Source of the DNA: Microdochium bolleyi | Taxonomy: Eukaryota; Ascomycota; Sordariomycetes; Xylariales; Microdochiaceae | NCBI GenBank assembly: GCA_001566295.1 | Contig: KQ964248.1 | Location: 2,604,001-2,668,000 of the forward strand | Length of the DNA: 64,000 bases | Direction: 5' to 3' | Part shown: positions 1-10,400 of the stretch, piece by piece | How positions within the stretch are numbered: the stretch's first letter is position 1 | Layout of the letters: each line of letters opens with the position of its first letter | Made by a program: the position numbers and the translations under genes | Notes under the pieces: generated by a model | What the model was told of the DNA's origin: nothing | Seen by the model: only the letters and a program-made list of their open reading frames with translations | Database searches by the model: none

Positions 1-1656
1 GTGGAGGACCCGGCCGAGATTGCCTCGATCATGATGCGGCACAGCCACCTAATTGGACGACGAAAGTACGAATCGACAGTCGCGACGACGTACTCAGTCA
101 TCCACTACTTTGAGAGCGAGAGAGTACTCCGCGAATGGAAGGAGTTGAGCGACCGCGTGCAGGCCGTGGCGAAAACATTGCCCGAGAGCCGGCGAGCGGC
201 ATTCTGGCATCATGTCGAGTGGCCGATCGAGGCCGGGTACGCCTACCACGAGACGGTTCTTAACGTGGGCATCAACCAGCACATTGGCTGGGAGCGGCGC
301 AACACCGCGAACGCTGTCGCGCAGAAGGCACTTGACGCATTTGAGCTGGATTACGACTTACTTGAGAAGTACGACACTATGCTCGACGGCAAGTGGGCGG
401 GAATGCTCTCGCAGCCGCACTTTGATCCGTACTACAGCCAGACGACCCCGGACGACTGGTGGGAGCCGACCAAGAACGCCGTGGCCGGGCTGTGGTATGT
501 CCAGATGCGCGAGAACGCGAGCTACAACTTTGGCAACCTGGGCATCTACGCCGAGTCGTCGTGGAGCGCGCACAGGCAAGGGCGCAACCTGCCCTCGGCG
601 ATCCCGTCGGGGCCGATGGACTGGGACTTCCGCCCGATCCTGTCCGTCATGGACCCCCAGGGTAAAGGTGTGTGGCACGTCGACCTCTTTCACCGCGGCG
701 ACTACCGCGTGCCGATTACGTGGAACATCTCGAGCAAGCCGAGCTGGCTCACGGTGACGCCCTCCTCGGGGAAACTCACCAGGGATTTACTGGAGCAGCG
801 GCTCAACTTCACTGTGGACTGGGACTCGGTGCCCCCCGGCTTGGACCAGTGGGTGTACGTGGGCGTCGAGTTCGACACATCCCCCTGGTTCGACCAGATC
901 CTGATGCCCATCATGAACTTTCGCGTGCCCGACGACTTTGTCGGCTTCCCCGAGTCGCAGAGCTTCGTCTCCATCGAGGCACCGCACTTCCAGCGCCGAT
1001 CCAACGGCACGAGCAGCGGCAGCACCTCGAGCGTGACGTACGGGCACATCCCGTACCTCGGCACGCGCAGCGACTCCGGATCTCTAGCGCTGCGCCCCTA
1101 CACGGCCGCCCGAGCCGACCGCACCGCCGCGCGGGAGGCGTGGGTCGAGTACGACTTCTACCTGTACTACGCGACGGACGTGTGGGCGCGGGTGTACATC
1201 AACGGCGCGTTGGATACAGACCCGACGCTGCCGATGGAGTTCTCGCTCACGGTGGACGGGGCGGGCGATCCGGACTGGATGAGGGTGCTGGGTACTCCCG
1301 GGAGGCCCGGGGACACGCCGCCGGGCTGGGCGGAGCGGGTCGCGGATCACGTGTGGATGCCGGAGGTGAGGTTCGGGAGGCTGGCTGGAGGCAGGCACAC
1401 GTTGAGGTGGAGGAGCAACTCGCCCGAGGTGTACCTCGAGAAGATTGCGCTGGACACGAGGGGTGGGCTGCGGGATAGTTATCTGGGACCACCGGAGACG
1501 AAGATGGTGACGGGGAAGAAAGCCGCGGTTGCTGATACTGCCGGGGAGGAGGAAGAAGAGCAGAAAGAGGAGGACGGACTCAGCGCCTTCATGCTTGCGG
1601 TAAAGGGATTTGGATTCAAGAAGAACGCCAATGATGTACTGAGGGTGCAAGGATGA
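1..1656 (+). CDS. GH115 alpha-glucuronidase, C-terminal part (5' end outside window)
   Basis: The frame is open from base 1, so the real start lies upstream; 551 residues are visible against the roughly 950-1000 usual for glycoside hydrolase family 115. GH115 enzymes remove glucuronic or 4-O-methyl-glucuronic acid side chains from xylan. The visible part begins in the helical region after the catalytic core: a GRRKYES segment like the family's GRRKPE, then FWHHVEWPIEAGYAYHE where family members carry the conserved aromatic/Pro stretch. An all-beta C-terminal domain (about residues 325-500, from FVSIEAPHF through YDFYLYYATDVWARVYING) resembles the GH115 C-terminal domain. The protein ends in a Glu-rich stretch (about residues 515-525) followed by KGFGFKK, unusual for a secreted hydrolase. 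The catalytic residues lie in the missing part and cannot be judged. Family call is from remembered motifs. Confidence 0.85.
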   Translation: MEDPAEIASIMMRHSHLIGRRKYESTVATTYSVIHYFESERVLREWKELSDRVQAVAKTLPESRRAAFWHHVEWPIEAGYAYHETVLNVGINQHIGWERRNTANAVAQKALDAFELDYDLLEKYDTMLDGKWAGMLSQPHFDPYYSQTTPDDWWEPTKNAVAGLWYVQMRENASYNFGNLGIYAESSWSAHRQGRNLPSAIPSGPMDWDFRPILSVMDPQGKGVWHVDLFHRGDYRVPITWNISSKPSWLTVTPSSGKLTRDLLEQRLNFTVDWDSVPPGLDQWVYVGVEFDTSPWFDQILMPIMNFRVPDDFVGFPESQSFVSIEAPHFQRRSNGTSSGSTSSVTYGHIPYLGTRSDSGSLALRPYTAARADRTAAREAWVEYDFYLYYATDVWARVYINGALDTDPTLPMEFSLTVDGAGDPDWMRVLGTPGRPGDTPPGWAERVADHVWMPEVRFGRLAGGRHTLRWRSNSPEVYLEKIALDTRGGLRDSYLGPPETKMVTGKKAAVADTAGEEEEEQKEEDGLSAFMLAVKGFGFKKNANDVLRVQG

Positions 1657-2019
1657 CCTCGGGGCTCGGAGGCATCGGACGGCTCAAGCGAGAAGGCAGA
1701 ATACTCTGGTTTGGATATAGGTGCCTGTTTGGACAATGGTATCATGATCATTTGGTAGATGCTTGATGCTCCCTGCTTGTAAGTGAGCAAGTGGAGCCGG
1801 ATCTCAAGTTGCCGGATGGCCTGACAGCGGGAAGTGGGGCATCGGCGAGGCACCAAGACAGCACAGCCGCCTCGGAGTCGGTGCCCTCGGCGTCCGCCAG
1901 GGGTCCTGCCTCTTTTTGAGGCCTGCTCAGACGGTTTGTCGAGCTGTGTCTGAGCAGACCCGACGGTGACTTGTCGAGGTCGTGCCAAGACGTTGTAACT
2001 ACCGCGAGCCGCGAGCCTG

Positions 2020-2027
2020 TTTATAAG
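2020..2027 (+). promoter_or_regulatory. TATA-like element upstream of the EBP gene
   Basis: A TTTATAAG sequence sits about 135-140 bp before the ATG at 2162. A leader rich in CA and CT follows it. The rest of 1657-2161 is the GH115 3' flank and shows no gene. Confidence 0.3.
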
Positions 2028-2161
2028 GGTGAGACCCTCCCGCTCCAGACCGGAACACACACGAGCAGGTCACGACAGCACAACAACTCAGTACCATCGG
2101 CCGGTCAACCCCTCTCGCCACAACACGCAGCACCAAAAGAATCGGAGAACACAAAGCGAGG

Positions 2162-2965
2162 ATGGGCTTTGAGAACATCTCCGAGGCCGTGGGCTCGGCC
2201 GCGGTCCCGCTGCACCCATACCACCCGCTGGGCGTTGCGATCCCGGGCTACGTGGCCAACGACATGGCGACCATCGAGATCCTCGCGTACTTCATCGTAA
2301 CCTGCTCGGTGATCCTCGGGTCCACGTTGGTCATCGTGAGCCGCGCCCGAGCCAACATTACTACCAGGGAAATTGCGACGGCCATGTGGTTTGTGCTGTG
2401 CGGGTTTATCCACATTGGGATGGAAGGTACACTTACATCTCCTTGACCCTCTTCTGGAGAAGGCCATGGGCCCAATACCCAGCTATAATGCTAACTGACC
2501 CCCGAAAAAGGCTATGTGGTCTACAACTCCGCCACAATCGCCTCCTCCAGCGCCCTCCTCGCCCAGGCGTGGAAGGAGTACTCGCTCTCCGACTCGCGCT
2601 ACCTCACCCAGGACTCGTTCGTGATCCCCATGGAGGCCGTGACAGCCATCTTCTGGGGCCCGCTGTCGTTCCTGATCGCCTACCTCATCGCGACGGACCA
2701 CCCGCTGCGCCACCCGCTCCAGGCCGGCGTCAGCATGGGCCAGCTGTACGGCGACGTGCTGTACTACGCGACCTGCGCGTACGAGCACTTTGTCTTTGGC
2801 CGGATCTTCTGCAGGCCCGAAGGCGCGTACTTCTGGGGGTACTTTGTGCTGCTGAACGCGTTCTGGATCGTGATCCCGGGGTGCCTGTTGGTCGGCAGTG
2901 CGAGGGCCACGGCGGCGGCGGTGAGAAGAGTCAGGGAGCTGGAAGGCAAGGAGAAGATGAAGTAG
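2162..2965 (+). CDS. EBP-type delta8-delta7 sterol isomerase (EXPERA domain)
   Basis: Exons are 2162-2426 and 2511-2965; the 84-nt intron has a GTACAC donor, a TGCTAAC branch site and an AAAAG acceptor. The product has 239 residues, close to the usual length of emopamil-binding-protein-like isomerases. These act in the ER membrane and move the sterol double bond from C8 to C7 in ergosterol-type synthesis. The exon junction rebuilds the family motif HIGMEGYVV (conserved His and Glu). It is followed by YSLSDSRYL, an E-x-VTAIFWGPLSF segment and SMGQLYGDVLYY, all matching EBP blocks. Hydrophobic segments lie near residues 38-60, 72-88, 125-148 and 195-220. The end is basic (EGKEKMK), as expected of an ER-retention-like tail. 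The first ATG of the frame follows a TATA-like box and a CA-rich leader. It could also be a TMEM97-like EXPERA protein, but the length and motifs favour EBP. Confidence 0.85.
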
Positions 2966-3666
2966 GGATCCAAAGTCCGAGGTTCCGACTGAGGGCAGGA
3001 GTGTAATTGTAGCCCTCAGCGAGGGTGTGTGAGAACACGGCTGATAGTGGACGTACCTACGTCGGGGCATGGCGGGCGGTGTGTGACAGGGAGTGATGAG
3101 AGGCCGGATACATATCAGGAGCGGGTATCAAGCGCGATGAAACTCTAAGTAATGGCCAGAAGGATAGCTGGAATAAGTGAGAGGACACATGACTGTCTGG
3201 ATGGACAAAACAATAATTATGTGGTTGATCGTGTCAACGCACATCTCGAATTGTCAAAGTCGTTCCTATCCGAAGTCATCCTCCAGGGTCTTTGAGTTCG
3301 TCAGGTCAGGGTCCAGCAGAGCGAGCCCCACCTGCATGGGTGCGAGTGCTGAGGCTCATTGCCTCGTGAACGCTAACCTCACCACCAACCAAACAACAAT
3401 CCCATATCAACAACGCATGGAGCTTCGCGCCCGCCGGCCTTGACGCTGGCACCTCGACGCATAAACATCCTTTTCGATGATATGTAGTCTCCGCGACGCA
3501 GTCCTGCCGCAGCAAACCACAATAGCAATGGCACCGTGCCTGAATCCCTCGACCTCTGCACGACCACGACTTGATCATACCTGACGATTCACGAGGACGT
3601 TTGGAACGCCACTTTGACACCAGCAGAGCTGTACACATACACGCACACACGTGCAAATATCTCAAG
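2966..3666 (+). other. Intergenic, EBP to SLX1
   Basis: 701 nt with only short overlapping ORFs on both strands and none with recognisable motifs. The SLX1 frame stays open upstream to 3571 without a better start. A CA-rich leader (ACACATACACGCACACACG) lies just before the SLX1 ATG. Confidence 0.6.
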
Positions 3667-4792
3667 ATGACGACGCAGACCCGCCCCATACCGCCGCTCT
3701 ACACGGTGTACATCCTGCGCTCGACAGTGCGGCACTCTTCGCTGTACATCGGCTCGACGCCAAACCCGCCGCGCCGGCTGAAACAGCACAACGGCGAGGC
3801 GAAAGGCGGAGCGGTGCGCACGTCGCGCCCGTCGCTGCGGCCGTGGGAGATGGTCGGGCTGGTGTCTGGGTTCCCGGGGCTCGTTGCCGCGCTGAAGTTT
3901 GAGTGAGTGTCTCGCACAGAACCTCCTGCATCTCTCGACTTCGCTCAGGAGGGCCGATTCACTGATATCAACGACTCCCAGGTGGGCTCTCAACAACCCG
4001 CACCTCTCGCTGCACATCCCCTCGAGCTCGCGCCTGACAATCGCCACGCAAAAGAAGCGCAGCGGACAGCCCAGGCGCCCTCCGCACAGCCTCACCTCGA
4101 TCCTGTCCAACACGCACCTCCTGCTGCGTGTCCCCAGCTTCGCCCGCTGGCCGCTGACGATGCACTTCTTCGCCAAGGACGTGCACGCCGCGTGGGGCCG
4201 ATGGTGCAAGAAGGCGAACGAGCCGCTGCCGGCCATGATATCGGTGCTGACGGACTTTGAACCGCCTGCAGCTGCGATTGGCGATGCGGCGACGGCGAAG
4301 ACGACGGCGAGCGTCAGTGGAGATGAGGAAGCGACAGCAACCACCCAGTCTACGGCTGAACCACCGGAATCGCCAGCCTGGGGCGTCCACGCTCTCCCGA
4401 CAGATTACACCCCGTTGAGAGACTACGTGACCAAGACGAACGCGCTCTTCACGTTCGAGAACGAGGGGCCCTGTGTCATTTGCAAGGAGACTTTGCCGCC
4501 GGGAGAAGGGCTGTACGCAGTGTGTCCAAATCAGGACTGCCAGGCTGCGGGCCATGTGTCGTGCTGGAGTGGACACATGCTCCGCAGTGAGCACGAAAGA
4601 GTAGATGGTGGTGATCCTCAGCATATCCTACCTGTGCTCGGCCGCTGCCCGAGCTGCGACGGCGAGGCGCGGTGGGTGGACATGATGAAGGAGCTCTCGC
4701 TGCGGGTGCGCGGGCCGAAGGAGGTTGAGAAGCTGCTTAAAAAGCCACGGAAGCCGAGGAAGAAGAAGGAGGTGGTACAGGTGTCGCCGTAA
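3667..4792 (+). CDS. SLX1: SLX1, GIY-YIG endonuclease subunit of the SLX1-SLX4 complex
   Basis: Exons are 3667-3902 and 3982-4792 (79-nt intron, GTGAGT donor, CCCAG acceptor); the product has 348 residues. SLX1 is the nuclease of the SLX1-SLX4 complex that cuts branched DNA such as replication forks and Holliday junctions in the nucleus. The N-terminal GIY-YIG domain (about residues 12-80) shows YTVYILRS, YIGSTPNPPRRLKQHNGE and the conserved Arg pair. The Glu of the FEWAL motif is residue 79, and its codon is split by the intron (GA|G); in the family this Glu is catalytic. The C-terminal RING/PHD-like zinc domain (about residues 210-285) has CVICKETL, CPNQDCQAAGHVSCW and GRCPSCDGEARWVD. It ends in a Lys-rich tail. 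The middle (about residues 150-185) is Ala/Thr-rich and probably disordered. The ATG at 3667 puts the nuclease core at the N-terminus as in the family; an extension to 3571 is possible but has no usual homologous part. Confidence 0.9.
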
Positions 4793-7415
4793 TATCTCTG
4801 GCAATGTGATTTGTCTCGTCACGGGTTCGCAGCCACGAGTGAAGGATTGTAGATGCAGGCCTGTTCCCTACTGTCGGTTCTACGCAAGAGAAGCAATGTT
4901 CCCTCACTACACGCGACTATGCAGTCGATTGCTGCCAGCATCAGGGATTGTTCGAGGAACTGTCCCAGCCGCGAGAATGCCTCGCCGGAAACGGAAGAAC
5001 ATCACCTGCGCTCCGCATATGGTCTGGGGAGTAAACAATCCAATATCGTTTGCCAAAACGAACCTCCAGTCAAAATGCGCAGGCATGAGGGACAGCTGAA
5101 ACCAGAATTGCCAACTTCGAACGTCAATGCTCGAGGGTCAAGGCCCATGTCATTATGAGAGAACGGCCCATGCAGGCCCCACCACGTACCGACTTCATTT
5201 CACGGCGATTGGTCCGGCTAGGGCGTGACGGGCTGAGAATCCTTGCAGGCCTGCGTTCGATATCATCCGTTCTGTTTCTGCATGGACGTGCGTGTGAGAT
5301 TGTGCTGGGCCCGGGTCCTGCGACTAATATTACAACCAGGACTGCTCGTGCTTGACTTATTGCCTCGTCGTCGCAACTTGTGTCGATTGTGAGGGCTCTG
5401 CATTTCGACCATTGTTTGTGCTCGGTCGCAGATTTGGCTGCGAATTTGACAATCGAGCACGAACCTTACATCACCGCGCCCGTGCTTGCAGCTGTCCGGA
5501 GCCATGTGTCATGCGACCCCAGCCCGTCCTCCACGCGCAATTGACAGACGGTGTCGCGCACGGGCGGGCTCCTGTCAATCTTTAAGCCAGGTGCGCTTGC
5601 AGTCGTCTGACAGCAACACCCTGACGGACCTCTCCAGGTAGAATAATCGAGTACTGCATCTCCAGATAGAACAATTGAAAACTGTAGTGGACCACCTGGG
5701 AAACAAGTGCTGAAAATCAGGCGACAATGGCTCTACAGGGGCATCGCATCACCGTGGTGAGACATTGCTTTTGCTCCCTTGCTTCGTGCCTGGAGACGTG
5801 CGGCGGCACAGGCACTCAGGCCTCGTCAGGAGCGCCCACGGCAAGAACGATTTTTCTGCCACTCCCATGACTCGCAACGGCTCTCTATGGTCTGGTCCAC
5901 CGGAGTGTGATTGTCGGACGGCGCCCTCACTCGGGCACACGGCGACACGCACAAGGACTCTTTTAGGTTAAGTTGGAGCTGGCGCCCACACACTTTGAAT
6001 GGTGCTTGCCTGTGGGGGGCTTGGGATCCGCTATGTGGGAGCACGTAGTCCACATCGTGGTGATGCAATTCAAGATCCAACTCGGGGTCGCGAGCGAGGT
6101 GTTGGACCCTGTCTGTACCAAACTCGATCGATGCTTTCATGATCCATATGCTGGAGGGCTGTTCTTGTCGCGGACATGCCTGGTCGCAATACTTCAACGC
6201 CATTGTGAATCTGGTATTGGCGTCGTGGCTCTGCGCACAAGGCAGCTGGTCTTTGCTCCTGAAGAACGAGTTCCTCGCGGTGGCCTGCCATGCTGCGAAG
6301 GAGAGGCCGGCCGCTCCCGAATTGAAGAAGCCGGAACCGTGATCGAGCTGAGGTAGCGTACCTGATGGGTGACGCCGCTGGGGCAGGCTCGGAGAGTGCG
6401 TGCAAGTGGAAGCCGTCCCGTCTGTTCGCGCTAGACGCAGCCGAAGAAGCTGGGCAGATCCCTGCACGCTTCGAATCAAGGCGCCCCCACTTTTGTGCGG
6501 ACCTCGACGGACACAGGAGTGACCTGGGCCCAGGCTTGCCACGCCGCACTGCGCGAGGTACCTTCGTTCGACGCCCGCGGCCAGCCTGCCGACCCCGTCC
6601 CGTCGTCGCTCCTGCCCTCCCTCCACCTCTCGTGCTTTTTGCGCCTACCCTCCCGTCCCGGCCCCAGGCAACTCGGGCCCCCAGCCAGCCTGCCTTTTCT
6701 CTGCATATCACACGCACACTCGGGCTCACGACTCTTATTTGCCTTTCCCTTCACCACCTCCGTCCACATTTTCTCCTCACTCGACACAAGCCGGCCTGCC
6801 GCCTCATTGCAACGACAACTCGGCATACACACTCTCCACGGCTCTCGACATTCCACAGCCGATCCTGGTGTCGCATCTCGATATCTCGCAGGCCCACAAG
6901 TCTTATTGCAAGGTCTTGTGTAGGTCCCCAAAGCTCCATCGTCTCCGGTCGGCCATATATCGACGTGCAGCAACCACATCTGGACTGCGATCCCACAGCC
7001 ACACGTTGCCGTTCCTTGCCGCAGGCCCTCCGGACTTTGACTTTCATGTCTGGCTTCTGGGGCGCATACAGCACACCCCGGCTGTCGTCCTCGTGGTAAC
7101 CAAGCGGTTCGACACTTGTGCTCGATATCCGAACTCTACCTGAGTCCGAGCGACTAAAGACGCATCGGCGCCCAGGTCGCGCCCTCGTATTTTTGATCGA
7201 CACATCCTGCGGATTCAAGCCTCAGCGCATCACAGCTTGTGCCAACGACGAACAAAGACGTCTGTATCATGCTATCGCCACAACCAGCCGAAGCAGAGAT
7301 ACCCTAGACCTCATTTTTTAAAACACAGGTGCTTACGGCGCACCGTGTACACCAATACACTAGCCGCGATAGACCCGTGCTGCTGACCGGCGTTGCGTCG
7401 GCGACAACGACAGAG
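4793..7415 (+). other. Gene-poor interval and likely leader of the KDM5 gene
   Basis: 2.6 kb without a supported gene. The last 800 nt (about 6580-7330) are strongly pyrimidine-rich (repeated CCTCC, CTCTC, CACTC), like the promoter and 5' leader of a large housekeeping gene. At 7321-7328 the sequence AAACACAG follows a T-run and resembles a 3' splice site, so the KDM5 transcript may carry an intron in its leader. A 266-codon minus-strand ORF at 5826-6626 has no domain-like content and was rejected. Confidence 0.45.
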
Positions 7416-10400
7416 ATGCACAGCACGAATGGCAGCGCGCGTGGTTCGCCTGCGGTCGGGGCCGCGAACGCTGCCAAAGCCAAGGCGGTGCCCGCAATCA
7501 ATGGCCAGCATGTTCCTTTGAGCTCCATGCGCAGTGCTCCCCTAGATCTGCTATCTGTCGAGCGCAGAGGCCAGCCGACGGCAGGCAGAGAGATAGTAAA
7601 GCGCAACCGGCCGTACGGATTGCAGGAGGCCCCGACCTATCAGCCTACCGAGGAAGAGTGGAAGGACCCCTTCGAGTATATCCGAAAGATCACGCCAGAA
7701 GCTCAAGAATACGGCATTTGCAAAATCATTCCCCCGGATAGCTGGAACCCGGAGTTCGCCATCGACACCGAGAAGTTCCATTTCCGCACACGGAAACAGG
7801 AGCTGAACTCGTGCGAGGGCAGTACACGAGCGAATTTGAGCTACCTTGATGCGCTGGCGAAATTCCACAAACAACTCGGCACGAATCTTAACCGTCTTCC
7901 ATATGTCGACAAGAAGCCGCTCGACCTATATCGTCTAAAGAAGGCTGTTGAGTCGCGAGGTGGTTTCGAAAAGGTTTGCAAGACTAAGAAATGGGCTGAA
8001 ATCGGCCGAGACCTCGGCTACAGCGGCAAGATTATGTCTTCGCTCTCAACGTCACTGAAGAATTCCTATGATCGCTGGCTCAACCCGTACGAGAACTACT
8101 TGCGCCAAGCTAAGCCAGGGGTTTACCAGCAGCTTGAGCAAGAATATGGCGGCCCCCTCACGCCAAGTCCGGCCCCAAGCCCTCTCAAACGATCAACCGT
8201 CAACACGCCATCAAGTCTGAGAGCCGACTCGCCAGCTCTGAGACAAGCGACCGATAACCTGCAAGCAGGTCTCAACGGCACGCTGAAGCAGGAGAGCTCA
8301 GATCGCGATGTCGTGATGAGTGATACACCCCCTGCTGCAGGAGGCTTCACCGCAATCAATAGTTCCGGCTTCACCAGCGCCAACAGGGCGACCTCGACGC
8401 CTATGGCAAAGCCACAGGATCCCTCGCACAGTCGCACGGGCAGTCCGGCACCAGGCCTACCCGTGAAGGGCACTCCAGAACAGCGCCCTTCGGGATTAGG
8501 TCCAGCTGGTGTGCTGAAACGGCAACTCAGCACTGACGGTCCAGACTCACCAAAGGGGGACCAGCCTGCGGTTGAGAAAGAGACAGCCGAGGCTGGCAGC
8601 CGCCGGAGCAAACGACTCAAGCAGGAGAATGTCCCTACAGTTGCAGGCTCGCACATGTCTATGCTTCGACCGAACGTACCGCGCACGCATCGCGATGATT
8701 CATATATCCCCGGCGAGAAATGCGAGACTTGCGGCAAAGGCGCAGACTCTGGATACCTCGCAGTTTGCGAATCCTGCGACCATAGCTACCACGGCGGCTG
8801 CATTGACCCCCCACTGAAGGCAAAGCCTGATAACGAGTGGAACTGCCCTCGCTGTCTTGTTGGCGACGGGCAGTTCGGCTTCGAGGATGGCGGCCTTTAC
8901 TCTTTGAAGCAGTTCCAAGAAAAGGCTGCCGACTTCAAGCAGGGATACTTCGAGAATCGCATGCCCTTCGACCCTGTCCTCAACTGCTCGCGCCCCGTCA
9001 CGGAAGATGACGTTGAGCGGGAGTTCTGGAAGCTTGTCACCAATATCGAAGAAACCCACGAGGTCGAATATGGTGCAGATATCCACTGCACGACTCACGG
9101 CTCGGGGTTCCCGACGGCGGAACGCGATCCACGAAACCCCTACTCGACCGATCCCTGGAACTTGAATATCCTGCCTTTGCACCCAGAGTCTCTTTTCCGG
9201 CACATCAAAACAGACATATCCGGCATGACTGTGCCGTGGGTCTACGTTGGGATGATTTTTTCCACATTCTGTTGGCACAACGAAGATCACTATGCCTACT
9301 CGGCTAACTACCAGCATTTTGGAGCCACAAAGACCTGGTACGGTATTCCAGGGGCCGATGCAGAGAAGTTCGAGAACGCCATGAGAGAAGCAGTGCCTGA
9401 GCTCTTTGAGACCCAGCCTGACCTACTGTTCCAGTTGGTGACACTTTTGACACCCGAGCATCTCAAGAAGGCTGGTGTCAGAGTCTACGCCCTCGACCAG
9501 CGCGCAGGGCAGTTCGTTATCACTTTCCCTCAAGCCTACCATGCCGGATTCAATCACGGGTTCAACTTCAACGAAGCGGTCAACTTCGCCCCAAGCGACT
9601 GGGAACCATCGGGACTGGCAGGAGTAGAGCGTCTGCAGCAGTTCCGGCGACAGTCGTGCTTCTCTCACGACGAACTGCTTTGGACAGCGGCAGAGGGGGC
9701 CACCAGTGGACTGACAATCCAGACAGCGAAATGGCTTGCGCCTGCACTCGAGAAGATCTTCACTCGCGAGAAAGAGCAACGATCGAACTTCATGGCGAGA
9801 CACAGCGCCGAGACCTGTGAACATGCTCACGATGCCGCACCCGGCGACGAGACGCCCTCGAAATGCCCAATAACATTCGAAGTCTCGGACCAGGACGTTC
9901 CTGAAGAAGAGTACGGGTGCTCGTTCTGCAAGTCGTATGCTTACTTGTCAAGATTCAAGTGCCTCCAGTCTGGCAAGGTCCTCTGTCTCGTCCATGCCGG
10001 ACAGCATGCCTGTTGCGACCTGACAGAGGCTCAGCGCTTTGCAGGCGAGCAACACGTTCTCATATATCGCGAGACAGAGAGTGATCTCGAGGAAACATAC
10101 CAGAAAGTCATCGAGAAGGCCCAGGCGCCCGAAATCTGGGAGGACAAGTACGAGAAAATGTTGGAGGAGGAAGCGACGCCTGCTCTCAAGGCGTTGCGCA
10201 CCCTGCTCAATGAGGGTGAACGCATCCCGTACGACCTCCCCTCTTTACCAGCGCTCAAGGAATTCGTTGACCGCTGTAACGAATGGGTCGAAGAAGCGAC
10301 TAATTATACGGTGCGAAAACAGCAAAACCGCCGTAAGAACGACAAGGTCTGGCAAAGCGGGCTGCGAAAGTCCGTTGGCAGCGCCGCCCAGGAGCAGAAA

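Noticed and set aside
5826..6626. 266-codon minus-strand ORF
   Set aside because: No motif or hydrophobic pattern, overlaps other ORFs in several frames, codon use unlike the real genes; a chance ORF in GC-rich DNA.
7329..7415. N-terminal extension of KDM5 from a GTG
   Set aside because: Follows a probable splice acceptor and has no ATG; the first ATG at 7416 is the better start.
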